Positions 53,250 through 64,000 of a DNA stretch of 64,000 nucleotides are shown piece after piece (within the stretch, counting starts at the first letter, position 1; every line of letters begins with the position of its first letter). Source of the stretch: Apis mellifera (Eukaryota > Arthropoda > Insecta > Hymenoptera > Apidae); the NCBI RefSeq assembly GCF_003254395.2, contig NC_037647.1:8015925-8079924 (forward strand). Reading direction: 5' to 3'. The notes beneath the pieces are model-generated. The model ran no database searches and was not told the origin of the DNA. It saw nothing but the letters and a program-made list of their open reading frames with translations. A program made the translations under genes and the position numbers.

Positions 53250-54711
53250 TATCTGTATACGTATGTGTATGTATATATATATATTAATATATATACATAT
53301 ATATATTTTTTTTCTTTTTCTACACCGAACTGAATCTACTGCTATGTCGCGCGCTTCTGGTGCCTGGTGAACAGCAGCAGAGGATAGTAAGTAGCTGAAA
53401 CGCAGACACGAGAACGCAAGTCGTGAATCGGACAAGTCCGTCTGCCAGTCTGTCCGCTTGTTCTCGTTCGTTCCGTCCCTCTCTTCTTTTCCTATTCTCA
53501 CCCTTTCTTTATCTTTCTCTTCTTTTCTTTATCTTTCTTTCCTTGCTTGGTATCCTTTGTCTTCTCACGAAAAGTTTCTATCGTTTTCAATCCTTCATCT
53601 TTTTCTTACACCGGTATATACATTTATCCTTCTTTACCTATCGTTCTTTCTTACTCTTTCAATTTAATGAGAACAAACTTAACCTTCTCTCTCGACGTTT
53701 CATTCGTCTCTGTTGACGGTAGTTTCATCCTGCTCGTGGTTACATTGCGTCGTGAACCACGTGATCTTATAGAGTTTCTTTCTATTGGTCAATCCCTCTC
53801 TACCTAGTTTTCGTTTCTGCTGCTGAAATGCATCGCGTTTCTACGTTGTGTGCGTGCATGTCGAGATGCTGTTTACTTCTGTGAATTCTCGGTTTCTATA
53901 CATTTTATATATTCACGATCTTCATAACGAAGTAAAGCTAGGTTTAACTTTAATTTGTCAGTGGATAGATATGTGTATACAAGATTGAAGATAATTAATA
54001 AGTAACCTATTTATTTTATTTCATTAGCAAAATTTTAAGTTATTTTGAATGTATGTTTCTTATTTTGTTATAATTAATATTTTGATGCGTTGCATAATGT
54101 ATATAATATTATATATTGTCATATATTGTAATAAATTTTGTTTTAATTATATCAAATAAATTAATGCATGGTATGTTTACATGAAATAGGAAAGATATGA
54201 GCAGATAATTATATATAGTTATTTGATGATATATAAAAAATGTATTGTATATATTATAAAGAAAATAAATTATGAATTATACATATATTGAAAAATTTTT
54301 CATTTATTCATTTGCATTTTCTTGTTGCATTTTAATATTCTAATGTTTTATATAATTTGCATTTTAATAATTTAATGTTTTATGTAATTTGCATTTTAAT
54401 GTTTAATGAGTATCATATAATAATGTGAATTATGATTTTTAATCTTAATTTGCATTTCGTCATATACATAAAATTTAATGAATATAACTTATCTGATTTA
54501 AGGAAATAACCAATCAGAAACTTTGGTATAGACTGTGATATGGCGGGTTTTTAATATTAAATTAACGCATTATATCGAATGTGCTTTACGAATATATAAT
54601 GTGAGAAATTTGTGTTGCGTAGTGTGAATTAATAATTATTAACTTTTATAAGAAATTTACGAAAAAGTTATTTTTTAATATTATATAATATAAATAAAAT
54701 TTTATGAAAAT
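52971..54711. promoter_or_regulatory. Divergent intergenic region between IntS6 and photolyase
   Basis: 52971-53130 and 53320-53480 are GC-richer blocks that probably form the IntS6 5' untranslated region and promoter. (TA)n tracts occupy about 53205-53248 and 53270-53309, followed by a pyrimidine-rich stretch to about 53820. The photolyase side is AT-rich with no clear core motif. Confidence 0.45.
53205..53309. repeat. (TA)n microsatellites in the IntS6 upstream region
   Basis: A perfect TA tract of about 44 bases, then a second interrupted one, inside otherwise pyrimidine-rich sequence. Confidence 0.9.
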
Positions 54712-56561
54712 ATGGAAGAATTGAATCCATTTAAACGTAGAAAAGTTTTTGATCTTTTAAAAAAATTTGAAGATAATAGAAAAAATGTAAATTTTTATAT
54801 TATTATTCTTTTTTAATTAATTACATATTTGTTTAAATATTTTATTTTTCAATGTATTTTAGACATCTGAATCTATCATGACATTTAAGTTTAATAAAAA
54901 ACGTATTAAACGTTTAAATAATTTAAATGATATCAAGGAAAATTGCAATGGTATTTTGTATTGGATGTTTCGCGATATTAGGATACAAGGTATATATGCT
55001 ATATATTAATAATATTTTCAGTATTAAAAAGAATTCTAAATATTTTTAGATAATTGGGCATTACTTTTTGCTCAAAAAGCAGCTTTAAAAAATAATGTAC
55101 CACTTCATATATGTTTTTGCTTAATATCAAACTTTCTTAATGCTTCTATAAGATATTATAAATTTCTTCTGAAAGGATTAGAAGAAATCGAAAAAGAATG
55201 TAAAAAATTAAATATAAATTTTCATCTTTTACATGGTGAACCAAATATAAATATTCTTAAATTTATAAAAATATATAATATGGGAGCTATTATTACAGAT
55301 TTTTATCCATTAAAATTACCTATGTTGTGGATTGATAATGTGAAAAAAAATCTTCCTAAAGATATTCCTATTTGTCAAGTAAATATTATTCTAATTATTA
55401 TAATTATATAATTAATAATACTTAATATATATATATCTTTTAAAGGTAGATGCTCATAATATTGTGCCTTGTTGGTATGCATCATCAAAGCAAGAATTTG
55501 CTGCTAAAACAATTAGAAATAAAATAAATACAAAACTAGAGGAATTTTTAACAGAATTTCCACCTGTTATAAAACATCCATATACAACAAAAGAAAAGTT
55601 TGAAAAAAATAATTGGAAAATAGCTTTACAAAATGTAGAAGTAGACAAGTCAGTAAAAGAAATTACATGGGCTAAGCCAGGATATGAAAATGGTATTAAG
55701 GAACTTGAAAATTTCTTACAGAATCGTTTAAAAAAATATGGAGATGAACGTAATAATCCTTTATCAAATGCCATTAGCAATTTATCACCTTGGTTTCATT
55801 TTGGCATGATCTCAGTACAACGTTGTATTTTGGAAATAAAAGAGTATAAAAAATTATATAAAAAGTCAGTTGAGTCCTTTATGGAAGAAGCTATTATTAG
55901 AAAAGAACTTAGTGATAATTTTTGCTTTTATAATGAAAAATATGATCTAATTGAAGGTGCCTATCCTTGGGCTATAGAAACATTAAATAAGCATCGGTAA
56001 TTTATTTCATTTATTATAAATTATATTATACATATTGCTATTAAGATTTTATTACATATAGGAAGGATAAAAGAAAATATATATATTTTTTAAATCATTT
56101 GGAAAATTCAGAAACTCATGATGATTTGTGGAATGCATGTCAAAATCAAATGGTAACAATAGGAAAGATGCATGGGTTTTTAAGAATGTATTGGGCAAAG
56201 AAAATATTAGAATGGACTGAAACTCCTGAAATTGCTTTAAAATGGGCCAATTATTTAAATAATAAGTATAGTATAGATGGTTGTGATCCTAATGGTTATG
56301 TAGGTTAGTTTTATATGTATTATATCTTATATTAATTTTTATATTTTACTTACGTGAAGATTGTTTTACATTAAAAAATATGTTTTATTTGTTTTTTTAG
56401 GTTGTATGTGGTCTATCTGTGGTGTCCATGATCATGGTTGGCCAGAAAGAGATATATTTGGAAAAATTAGATATATGAATTATGAAGGCTGTAAACGAAA
56501 ATTTAACATTGCTGAATTTGTTATGAAATGGGGGAAAAAAAAAACTAATGAACTTATATAA
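54712..56561 (+). CDS. phr: Class II CPD DNA photolyase
   Basis: This flavoenzyme uses light to split cyclobutane pyrimidine dimers in DNA. Plus-strand exons: 54712-54786, 54863-54989, 55050-55378, 55446-55996, 56062-56303 and 56401-56561, all GT-AG and phase-consistent, giving 494 aa, the usual size. Class II signatures include the N-terminal YWMFRDIRIQDNWALLFAQ, then ITDFYPLK, VDAHNIVP, WAKPGYENGI and LSPWFHFGMIS in the middle. In the C-terminal FAD region there is IRKELSDNFCFYN, and then the late block around KMHGFLRMYWAKKILEW and DGCDPNGYVGCMWSICGVHDH. The usual RDQR is RDIR here. There is no obvious N-terminal targeting peptide, only a short basic lead (KRRK). The stop lies 60 bases from the stop of the convergent kinase gene. 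Confidence 0.97.
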
Positions 56562-56603
56562 AAATATAATTATTAATTTTTATTTTATTTTACTTATATT
56601 TAA

Positions 56604-56609
56604 TTTATT
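56604..56609 (-). terminator. Polyadenylation signal of the kinase gene
   Basis: AATAAA on the minus strand, 12 bases after the kinase stop codon, lies inside the 60-base gap to photolyase. No AATAAA exists on the plus strand of the gap. Confidence 0.5.
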
Positions 56610-56621
56610 ACAAATTACTTA

Positions 56622-59600
56622 TTAATATTTTGTATCATTACATAATAATGAAAGTGAAGCAGGAACTGCATCTAATGAAGTTAAGGAAAGTGCTGCAGCC
56701 TTTAAAGCTAAAGAGAGACAGCTAATTTCATCTAAATTTTTATGAATTCCATAAATTATTCCAGAAGTGAGACAATCACCACAACCACTTACATTAAACG
56801 TTTCATTTGGATCATCAGAAACATAAGATAAAGGTGGATATAAACGAGAAGTGATGGACATATTATGGACAATTAATTTACCTTTTTTATCATAAAAAGG
56901 ATCATTTCCTAAGGCTTTACGAACAACCTATAATAAATTATTTTAATTATTAAATTCTATATTTACATTATACGAAATTTACAATTAAATATTTACCAAA
57001 ACTCCATGTGATCCTAATGTACATATAATCACTGGAATAAATTTAGCTATTTGTTCTGCAATTGATTTTATTTCTTCTAAGTCCACAGTTAATTTATTAT
57101 CAGGTACAGGTATACCAAGATATTTTCCAATGACTAATAGCTCATTTCTGTTTGGTGATATAAAATGCAAAACATTTTGCCATTGTAACTTTGCTTCAAA
57201 TATCTTCATTGCTTTTTTTACATCCGTAGGTTCATACCAAACTAAAAAAACGAATGCTTTTAATTTTTGTCGTTCAATTTATAAATAATAATTATATAAA
57301 TTTATTTATATAATTATTTATTAAATATATTTATATTATTTATTATATAAATATTTTTATTATATTATATAAATAATAATTAAACAATAATTTATAAGTG
57401 TATATATATATATTATATTTATTTATTATATTATATTATATTATATATTTATTATATTATATATATATAAATAATTAAATTATACTAATAATTATTTTAT
57501 GCAATATATTATATATATATTTTATATGTATATTTTTATTATAGAATAAATAAATTGTACAAATTAGTATAATTTAATTTTAAAATAATATTTAAATAAT
57601 GGCGCTAAAATTAAATGTATTGTCTACAACATGGAGCGCTGTTAAAGCATTAAAAATTCTTCGTACAAATGGACATCTATTAACCTTTTATTTCATTGAG
57701 TATATACTTAGTATATTTATAGTAGATACATAACCATACATTATAACCGAAATAAAAAAATAATATTTTTATTATATATAAACATTAAATTAAAAGAATT
57801 ATTTGTGATATTGTTAAAAAACTAAATAGTAATGGGTAAAACTCGAAACGGAAAAGCAGCTGTTATTTGCACAGCAATTGCATTTCTTTTAATTGTAATT
57901 GCATTCACCACACCCAATTGGCTTGAAACAGACGGAAAATTGGAAAATCCAAAGTTTATAAAAATCGGTAATTTAATTAAAAATATTTTTATATTATTTA
58001 TGTTATTATTATTATTATTATTGTTATTTCATATTATTTTCATATTTATATTGTCTTATAATATATTTTTTGTTTTAGGTTTATGGCAAGTGTGCTTTAA
58101 TGGATTTGAACATCCACATCACTTATATGACACTAAATTTTATGGTTGTTGGTGGGTGTTTGAAGAAGAATATTATATAATTCATGATATACTTTTGCCT
58201 AATTTTTTTGTTGCAACACAATTCTTTTTCACATTGTGTCTGACTTTATTATTAATAGGAGGTTTTTTAACCATATTATATACATGTTGCTCAAAACACC
58301 ATGATAAATATCAGTTACTACTATGGACAATTGGTGGAAACTTGGTATTAGGTGGAATATGTGGTATTATTGCAGTTATAATATTTGGTGCACGAGGTGA
58401 CGGTAGAGATTGGATGCCTAATTGGGAACATAATGATATTAGCTGGTCTTATGCATTAGCTGTACTTGGTAGCTTTATTTTGGTTGTAGCAGGTATATTG
58501 TTCTTGATTGAAGGTCGTAGACATAGAAAGAAACAAGAAAGAATATTAAATGAAGAACAAAAAACACATACAACTATTTAAATAATGTCTTTATCAATAA
58601 AGAATGCAAATGAATGATAAATTATTTATGATATTGAAAATTTATATATAGCTCTTTTCTGAGATTATTTTGTGTATCATTTACACAAACTTTTTGAAGA
58701 CTCTATATATTTTAATATTTATAGTGATTATTTTCAAAATATTATATAAAAAAATTCCTTTCAAACTTATAAATATAATGACTTCTTGAGAAAAGTAAAG
58801 AATAATAATTAAAAAAATATTTTATACATTTTTATAATATGTTTCATGTATAATATATATATATATTGTGCATTTATTATTTTATAGAATAATTAATGAT
58901 AATAAATCCGTCCATATAAATCGGAGATCTTATAAGAAAGTTAAGAGTTTGTAAATATAGTATTAATTATCTAATTGAATTTTAATTATATGACCTTAGT
59001 ATGAACAAATATTTTATACATTTGTTGGATTATTTTATATTGGAAATTGTATGAAAAGTTAAAAGAAATAAAATAACTTGTTTAAAAGATTTTTTATTTC
59101 TTTTTTTATATTTATCTAATTTTTTTCTACAAAAACGTTTCTTTGTTATTTTTTTGTAGTTATTTGATAAATAATTAATAATAAATAATTGTTTATCATT
59201 GAAATTCATAGAAAAATAATTATAAAGAAAACACGCTAAGATTGTGACCCATTTTACTATCGAAACAAATAATTCAATGTGAGTTACGACTAAGATTGCG
59301 TGCACGAAGATCGATGTCAGGTGTAAGTCGTTGACCTACTTTAGTCCCTATTTTAATCAACAACTTTTATAATTTCGCATACTATATTATATCTAAAAAA
59401 TGTATTAATATCAATTTCGTTTTATCTTATGATATTTAATATTTAATATTTTAATAAATCATGTAAATTGTAATTCAATTAATAAATTAATCCATAAAAC
59501 ATATCAATTTTGGAATCTTGATTAAAGATGGTAAATATGAATCAATAAATATATAAATTTATTATAAATTTATATCAGATTTTCTTGAAATTTTTTAGTA

Positions 59601-62600
59601 TTTTCAAAAATATATTTGAAAATTATATATACTTATAAATACTTATTAAAAATTCGAAAAAGATGAATCAAATTTAAAACTTATAATTAATATTATAATT
59701 AATACATTAAATAATAGAGAGCATGCATATTAGCATTTTTATTTCATTTACAATTTAATAATGGAAAAATAAAAATGAAATATCAATTATGTAATGTTAT
59801 TATAATAGAAATTTAAAATAAAATCCTTCATAAATAATATTTCCTGTTTTAAGTTCGCTAATCGCTTAATATTCTTAATATTCTTTTAAACATTTTTTTT
59901 ATTAAATTTTTTTATTAAATATTTCATCAATACGAAATATTTCTAATTTTAAATGCAATTTTATAAAATTTATTGTTTAATGTATATTTATATTTATAAA
60001 TGTTAGAATTATTATATGTTGAAATATAAAATTATTAAAAGTTAATTGCTCATTATTTTTTTAAGATAATAGTGTATTTAATATTAAATCAATAGTTTAT
60101 AAAGATTAATTTTTAATTTTAATTTTAAAGAATAGAGAAGAAAAGTATTATTAAGTATTAGGATTGAAGTTTGGATTTAATAACAAATATCTATTTCATC
60201 AAAATTATTTTATATATCAATGTTATTACATTAAATATTTTAACTACAAATTAAGAATTTTTTTTTTATAATAACTGCTATGTTATAGTTTATATATCGT
60301 GAGATAGTCATGATTTTACAAGGTTAGGTTAGATGGAAAGTTACATGGTCACTACTCAACATAGCGTGTTTGGGTGTGGTTAATACCGTGAGATCTTTAA
60401 ATCAGTAGATTTGAATTGTTTGTCATACGCATTGTGCTATATTGTGATTTTTAGTATTCACAAAATAATTTTTTATCATGAAAAAAAGAAGTTTTTCCGG
60501 CAATATTGGTGTCGGTGTTTTTATCATTGCTTTTGTGTGTGTTTGCGTTGCATTTAGTACACCAGCATGGTTGGTGAGCGATTATCGTATTACTGGTGCG
60601 AAACTTGATAAATTAGGCCTTTGGACTCATTGCTTTAGATCACTTCCAAATCCTCAAGAAATGGACGCACCTAGACGCTTTTTTGTTGGTTGTAGATGGG
60701 TTTATGATCCCTTTACTGCAGGATATACTGATATTCTTGGTTTTCTTCTACCTCGTAAGTTTTCCTTTTTATTTTATTTATTTTATTTTTATTTATTATT
60801 ATTTACTTTCACTATATTTAATAAATGAAATAATACACTATCATAATTAATTGTTAATTTTTTCTTTGTTACAGCATTTATGATAGCAACACAGTTTTTC
60901 TTTACTTTATGCTTCCTGTTAAGTCTTATATCATTTTTATTGATATTATTATTTACTCTGTGTAGTGATCCAGAACAAAAATATTATGTACAACTTATTA
61001 TGATAATTGGATATCTACTGCTTATTGGTGGTATAAGTGGTGGATTGGCAGTAATTATATTTGCTTGTTTTGGGAATACTGAAGGTTGGATGCCTGGACA
61101 TGCTAATAATTTTTTTGGTTGGTCTTTTATAATGGCAGTTGTGGGTAGTGTACTGACTATCATAACAGGTGCACTTTTTCTTGTTGAAGCAAATATTCAA
61201 CGTAAGAAACGAGAATATTTAAAAGAATCTCAAACAAGATTTCAGCTTGAATCTCGTACATGATTTAAAATAAGATTTGCACAATATTTTAATACCAAAA
61301 TTTTGTAATATTATTCCGTCCATATATTAGATAATTTTTAATATTAGATTTTTTATATTATTATTTTAGTACAAAGTATATTATAATATGATTATTAATA
61401 ATAATGATTATTAATAATAAGATTTGTATTTTTATAAGTTTTATATATACATATTATGTAAAATTATACTAAATAGTATGGAAAAGGAAATCTTCATATA
61501 TTAATTTTAATGTTTTTGTTATTTATTAACATTTTTGAAATTTAAATATATAAAGTAAAATTAAATGAAAATATACTTAATTATTCTATCAAGAAATCTC
61601 AATTGTATGCAGTAAAAAATTTTTTTTTATTATAAATATAGGAAATTGTTAAATATTGTATAAACTTCACAATGCAAATATCCACTGCCTATAGTGAATC
61701 TATATATAAAAAATTTATAATAAATAATAAATATAAAAAATACTTGTAATTTACATATATAAAAATATTAACATATCGATATGTAATAATTTAATTATCC
61801 GTCCTCGAATGTATATTGAGAAAAAAATTACTTTTAATTAAATACAACATATTTTTTGTAATATATGCATTTTTCAATAAATGAAATTGAATATTCAAAG
61901 TAATTATTATTTACATATACAATATAATTTTAATAATTTGTTTAATAGGTTATTTGTACAAATATATAAATATTTTCAACTTTTGATTATAGATCTAGGA
62001 TATCATACATATTGTTGGCAAGACTGACACGATGAAAGGTGTGGCAAGTTTACGATAAAGATTATTTTTGGACTTTATAAACAAAAGATTTATTGGCGTA
62101 TGCCAGTAATTTACAGTAATTAACAACAATAAACAATCGATATGTCTGTTAATAAGCAAGATTATCACCGTGCATCAAGTAAACAAAATTATTTTTTGTA
62201 TTGTATTATTTAAAAAAACACTCATAACCTCTATTAATTGGTCATTCTTTTTTAGACGCGGTAGTATTTGGTGGAGTAATTACATATATTGCAGGATTAT
62301 TGTTGGTTATGGCATTTACTAGGTAATTTAAATTTTTGATATTGACATTGATAAAAAAGTAGTATTTTCTAAATATTTTAATTAAATATTTTTTATAATT
62401 TTTATTATTTTATGAATTTTATTTGATTAATTTTAGTCCATATTGGATTGAATCTTATGAAGAGACTTTTAGTAATTTTAAACATATGGGACTTTGGGAA
62501 TATTGTTTTGAACAATTCAGATATCCATATTATCAATTTGATAAACAATTTGATGGTTGTCATCATATATTCTCAGAAGAATATTACGTGATCAGAGAGT

Positions 62601-63778
62601 GGTTATTACCAGGATGGTTAATGATTGTGCAAACATTTGTCACGCTTGCTTTATTATTTTCATTTTTTGCACAAGTTGTAATTGCATTGACTTTAGTTCG
62701 ATGGCCTTTGAAATTTGTATTGAATTATGAATGGATTCTTTCAGCTAGTGCTTTCTCATGTTGTGCTATAGCAGGTAAATAGAAATTTTACATCAATTAT
62801 ATGAATAAAATTTATTTATTCAATTGATTTTAAATTTCAGGTACCGTACTATTTTTAGCAGTATCAATATTTGGTGGGCAATGTTGGCGCAGAGACTGGT
62901 TAATGTATCCAAATTTTAATCATTTGTCATGGTCATATGGTTTAGCAGTTATTTCATTTATGTTTCATTGGTTAGCTGCATTTTTTTTGTATTTAGACGC
63001 AAAGGCTGGATATAGATTGCGCAAACAATCTAGTAATTTAGTGATGCAAATGCAGCCCAATTTACAAAGTCATCAAGGATTGGCAAGAGGAGGATATATA
63101 TAATCTATCGTCATAGCTGTTACATTAAAAAAGGATTTAGTCACAGAACAATTTTTAATAATATCAATAACAAGTTGATATTTATAGTTGTATCTTTGTT
63201 ATGTGACATTATCTTATATTTGAAATCTGCCTAATCTTAGCGATTAATTCCGTCCATTTTTTATAATATTTTTATGAATGTATGTATTGAATATGTATAT
63301 AAATTAAGAAAATTTCATATATTACAATAGCTTAATAATCTTTACAATTTATTGAAATTAAAATATTACATATCCTTGTAATTATTTTTTATTGTATAAT
63401 TTTATACAGAAAATATGTTTATATTATAAAAATACGTTTGATATAATGTTCATTATATCAAATTTTATCGTATGTTTTGAAATTATAATTATACGGGATT
63501 GAAATATTTTAATAAACAGATATAGAAGAAGACTTAATAAACAGATAGAGAAGAAAGACTTATATAAATATGACTTACCTGGAATTTTTGAATATGTTGC
63601 AAGCTCTAATAAATATTGAATCGTATCTAAAGGTAGATTGCCATCAAGTACAATGATGCTTGAGTTCTCCACATATGATTGATATTTCTTCACTAGATTT
63701 GGGCTGATACTCGTAAACACTTCCATTTCACCGATTCCGAAACGACATTCACCTTTATAATCGATAATTGTGGTACAT
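56622..63778 (-). CDS. pfkB-family kinase, pseudouridine-kinase-like (5' part outside the window)
   Basis: This is the C-terminal part of a ribokinase-fold (pfkB) kinase, probably of the pseudouridine kinase group, which phosphorylates pseudouridine in RNA-nucleoside breakdown; the substrate is inferred. Minus-strand exons: 63579-63778 (acceptor tentative), 56997-57241 and 56622-56927, joined in phase. Family marks are DYKGECRFGIGEME, IVLDGNLPLDTIQYL, VWYEPTDVKKA, HFISPNRNELLVIG and CTLGSHGVLV. The anion-hole/catalytic motif near the end is NVSGCGDCLTSGI, where the usual GAGD is GCGD with the catalytic Asp kept. The upstream exons with the substrate-binding N-terminus, or a glycosidase half if it is a bifunctional form, lie beyond 64000. 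The intron 57242-63578 encloses three plus-strand genes. Confidence 0.85.
57242..57831. other. Intronic AT-rich stretch upstream of claudin-like gene A
   Basis: It contains TA/TTA-rich low-complexity sequence at about 57290-57540, then a short GC-richer block at 57600-57680 that may be the promoter of the claudin-like gene starting at 57832. Confidence 0.4.
57832..58581 (+). CDS. Claudin-like four-pass membrane protein A
   Basis: A member of the claudin/PMP22 superfamily; insect members build septate junctions in epithelia. Two exons, 57832-57967 and 58079-58581, give 212 aa. TM1 is at about residues 9-29 and ends in FTTPNW. Extracellular loop 1 carries the superfamily signature GLWQVC...GC (Cys51 and Cys69, probably disulfide-bonded). 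TM2 starts near FFVATQFFFTLCL, TM3 near GGNLVLGGICGIIAVIIFG, and TM4 near ALAVLGSFILVVAGILFL. The cytosolic tail is basic then polar (RRHRKKQERILNEEQ). The 111-base intron has no stop in frame, so an unspliced reading is also open, but it would insert a hydrophobic segment before the GLW motif and is not expected. The paralogue name (sinuous, kune-kune or pickel type) is not decided. Confidence 0.93.
   Translation: MGKTRNGKAAVICTAIAFLLIVIAFTTPNWLETDGKLENPKFIKIGNLIKNIFILFMLLLLLLLLFHIIFIFILSYNIFFVLGLWQVCFNGFEHPHHLYDTKFYGCWWVFEEEYYIIHDILLPNFFVATQFFFTLCLTLLLIGGFLTILYTCCSKHHDKYQLLLWTIGGNLVLGGICGIIAVIIFGARGDGRDWMPNWEHNDISWSYALAVLGSFILVVAGILFLIEGRRHRKKQERILNEEQKTHTTI
58582..60477. other. AT-rich spacer between claudin-like genes A and B
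   Basis: The 3' flank of gene A and the promoter side of gene B. A GC-richer patch at about 60300-60470 is the probable gene B promoter and 5' untranslated region. An open frame at 59030-59305 (-) has no recognisable features. Confidence 0.45.
60478..61263 (+). CDS. Claudin-like four-pass membrane protein B
   Basis: A second claudin/PMP22-superfamily gene, in the same orientation as gene A. Exons 60478-60754 and 60875-61263 give 221 aa. TM1 is at about residues 10-27 and ends in FSTPAW. Loop 1 carries GLWTHC (Cys52) and VGC (Cys71). TM2 begins at FMIATQFFFTLCF, close to gene A. TM3 lies near LLLIGGISGGLAVIIFACFG and TM4 near MAVVGSVLTIITGALFLVE, followed by a basic tail (QRKKREYLKES). Its intron interrupts the protein after loop 1, a different place from gene A's intron, so the two copies are not recent duplicates. 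The ATG at 60478 is the only one before TM1. Confidence 0.93.
61264..62141. other. AT-rich spacer between claudin-like genes B and C
   Basis: No gene seen. 62020-62141 is slightly GC-richer and probably contains the gene C 5' untranslated region. Confidence 0.45.
62142..63103 (+). CDS. Claudin-like four-pass membrane protein C
   Basis: The third claudin-superfamily gene of the cluster. Four exons, 62142-62178, 62256-62322, 62437-62774 and 62841-63103, give 234 aa; the first is only 37 bases. TM1 is at about residues 13-34 and ends in FTSPYW, parallel to FTTPNW and FSTPAW in A and B. Loop 1 has GLWEYC (Cys58) and DGC (Cys76), with an acidic EEYYVIREWLLPGW that also resembles gene A (EEYYIIHDILLPN). 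TM2 follows at about WLMIVQTFVTLALLFSFF. The TM3 region is CCAIAGTVLFLAVSIFG, and TM4 is LAVISFMFHWLAAFFLY. The tail ends RGGYI; a C-terminal hydrophobic residue after an aromatic is compatible with PDZ binding, as in many claudins, but this is inference. Confidence 0.92.
63104..63578. other. Intronic spacer after claudin-like gene C
   Basis: The 3' flank of gene C inside the kinase intron. AT-rich, nothing else seen. Confidence 0.45.
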
Positions 63779-63910
63779 CTTGAATCATCAAGTACAAAAA
63801 TATATATAAAAAAAATAATTAAAAATTATATATAAAATGAATATTATCTTTATATATATATATATATATATGATGTCAAATCATCTCTTTAATGTATGAA
63901 AAAAATTATA

Positions 63911-64000
63911 TATGAAGAAAGCAAAAATGAATTCACTTATGAAGTGAAAATCGGAGACAAATTGTCTCGAGGGATCAATGATTATGACACCAGATCAATT
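63911..64000 (+). other. Open plus-strand stretch at the window edge
   Basis: The last 90 or so bases are GC-richer than the preceding (TA)n tract and open in one plus-strand frame (EESKNEFTYEVKIGDKLSRG onward) but closed in all minus frames. It may be an exon running out of the window. No family is recognised. Confidence 0.2.

Noticed and set aside
55454..55780. Minus-strand open frame of 108 codons
   Set aside because: It is antisense shadow of photolyase exon 4.

Overview
This is an AT-rich (roughly 80% A+T by eye), intron-rich eukaryotic nuclear window with short GT-AG introns, insect-type genes and many (TA)n tracts. The gene families (ZAD zinc finger, a three-gene claudin cluster, staufen, class II CPD photolyase) point to an insect. 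The very high A+T with GC-richer islands at promoters suggests a hymenopteran, perhaps a bee, but the species is not identified. All exon models below were built by hand from splice signals, reading phase and recognisable protein families.

Layout. 1-257 is the 3' end of a DCN1-like gene (+). 2125-3239 (-) is a five-exon gene for a 254-residue protein I do not recognise. 4711-12182 (-) is tripeptidyl-peptidase II, complete in 18 exons including a 12-nt microexon and one GC-AG intron. 13578-17520 is a tandem array of palindromic, foldback-like repeat elements with no coding capacity. 19525-24555 (-) is nicotinate phosphoribosyltransferase, with an in-phase 186-nt cassette exon. 24556-30982 is a gene desert. 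30983-33732 (-) is a ZAD/C2H2 zinc-finger gene. 35504-36156 (-) is CFAP20. 40102-43312 (-) is staufen with five double-stranded RNA-binding domains, plus a probable 5' noncoding exon and DRE-like promoter motifs near 44 kb. 48009-52970 (-) is Integrator subunit 6, with a one-base frame break in an A8 homopolymer. 54712-56561 (+) is a class II CPD photolyase. 56622-63778 and beyond (-) is a pfkB-family sugar/nucleoside kinase resembling pseudouridine kinase, whose 6.3-kb intron holds three claudin-like genes on the opposite strand (57832-63103).

Most genes are unrelated housekeeping functions: protein turnover (DCN1-like, TPP2), NAD salvage, ciliary structure, mRNA localisation, snRNA processing and DNA repair. 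They do not form an operon-like system. The only clear functional cluster is the claudin-like trio. The most unusual points are the IntS6 frame break, the NAPRT cassette exon, the TPP2 microexon that appears to derive from a duplicated exon end, the nested claudin array, the tandem foldback array, and the unrecognised 254-residue protein with a possible papain-fold Cys/Asp-x-His arrangement.
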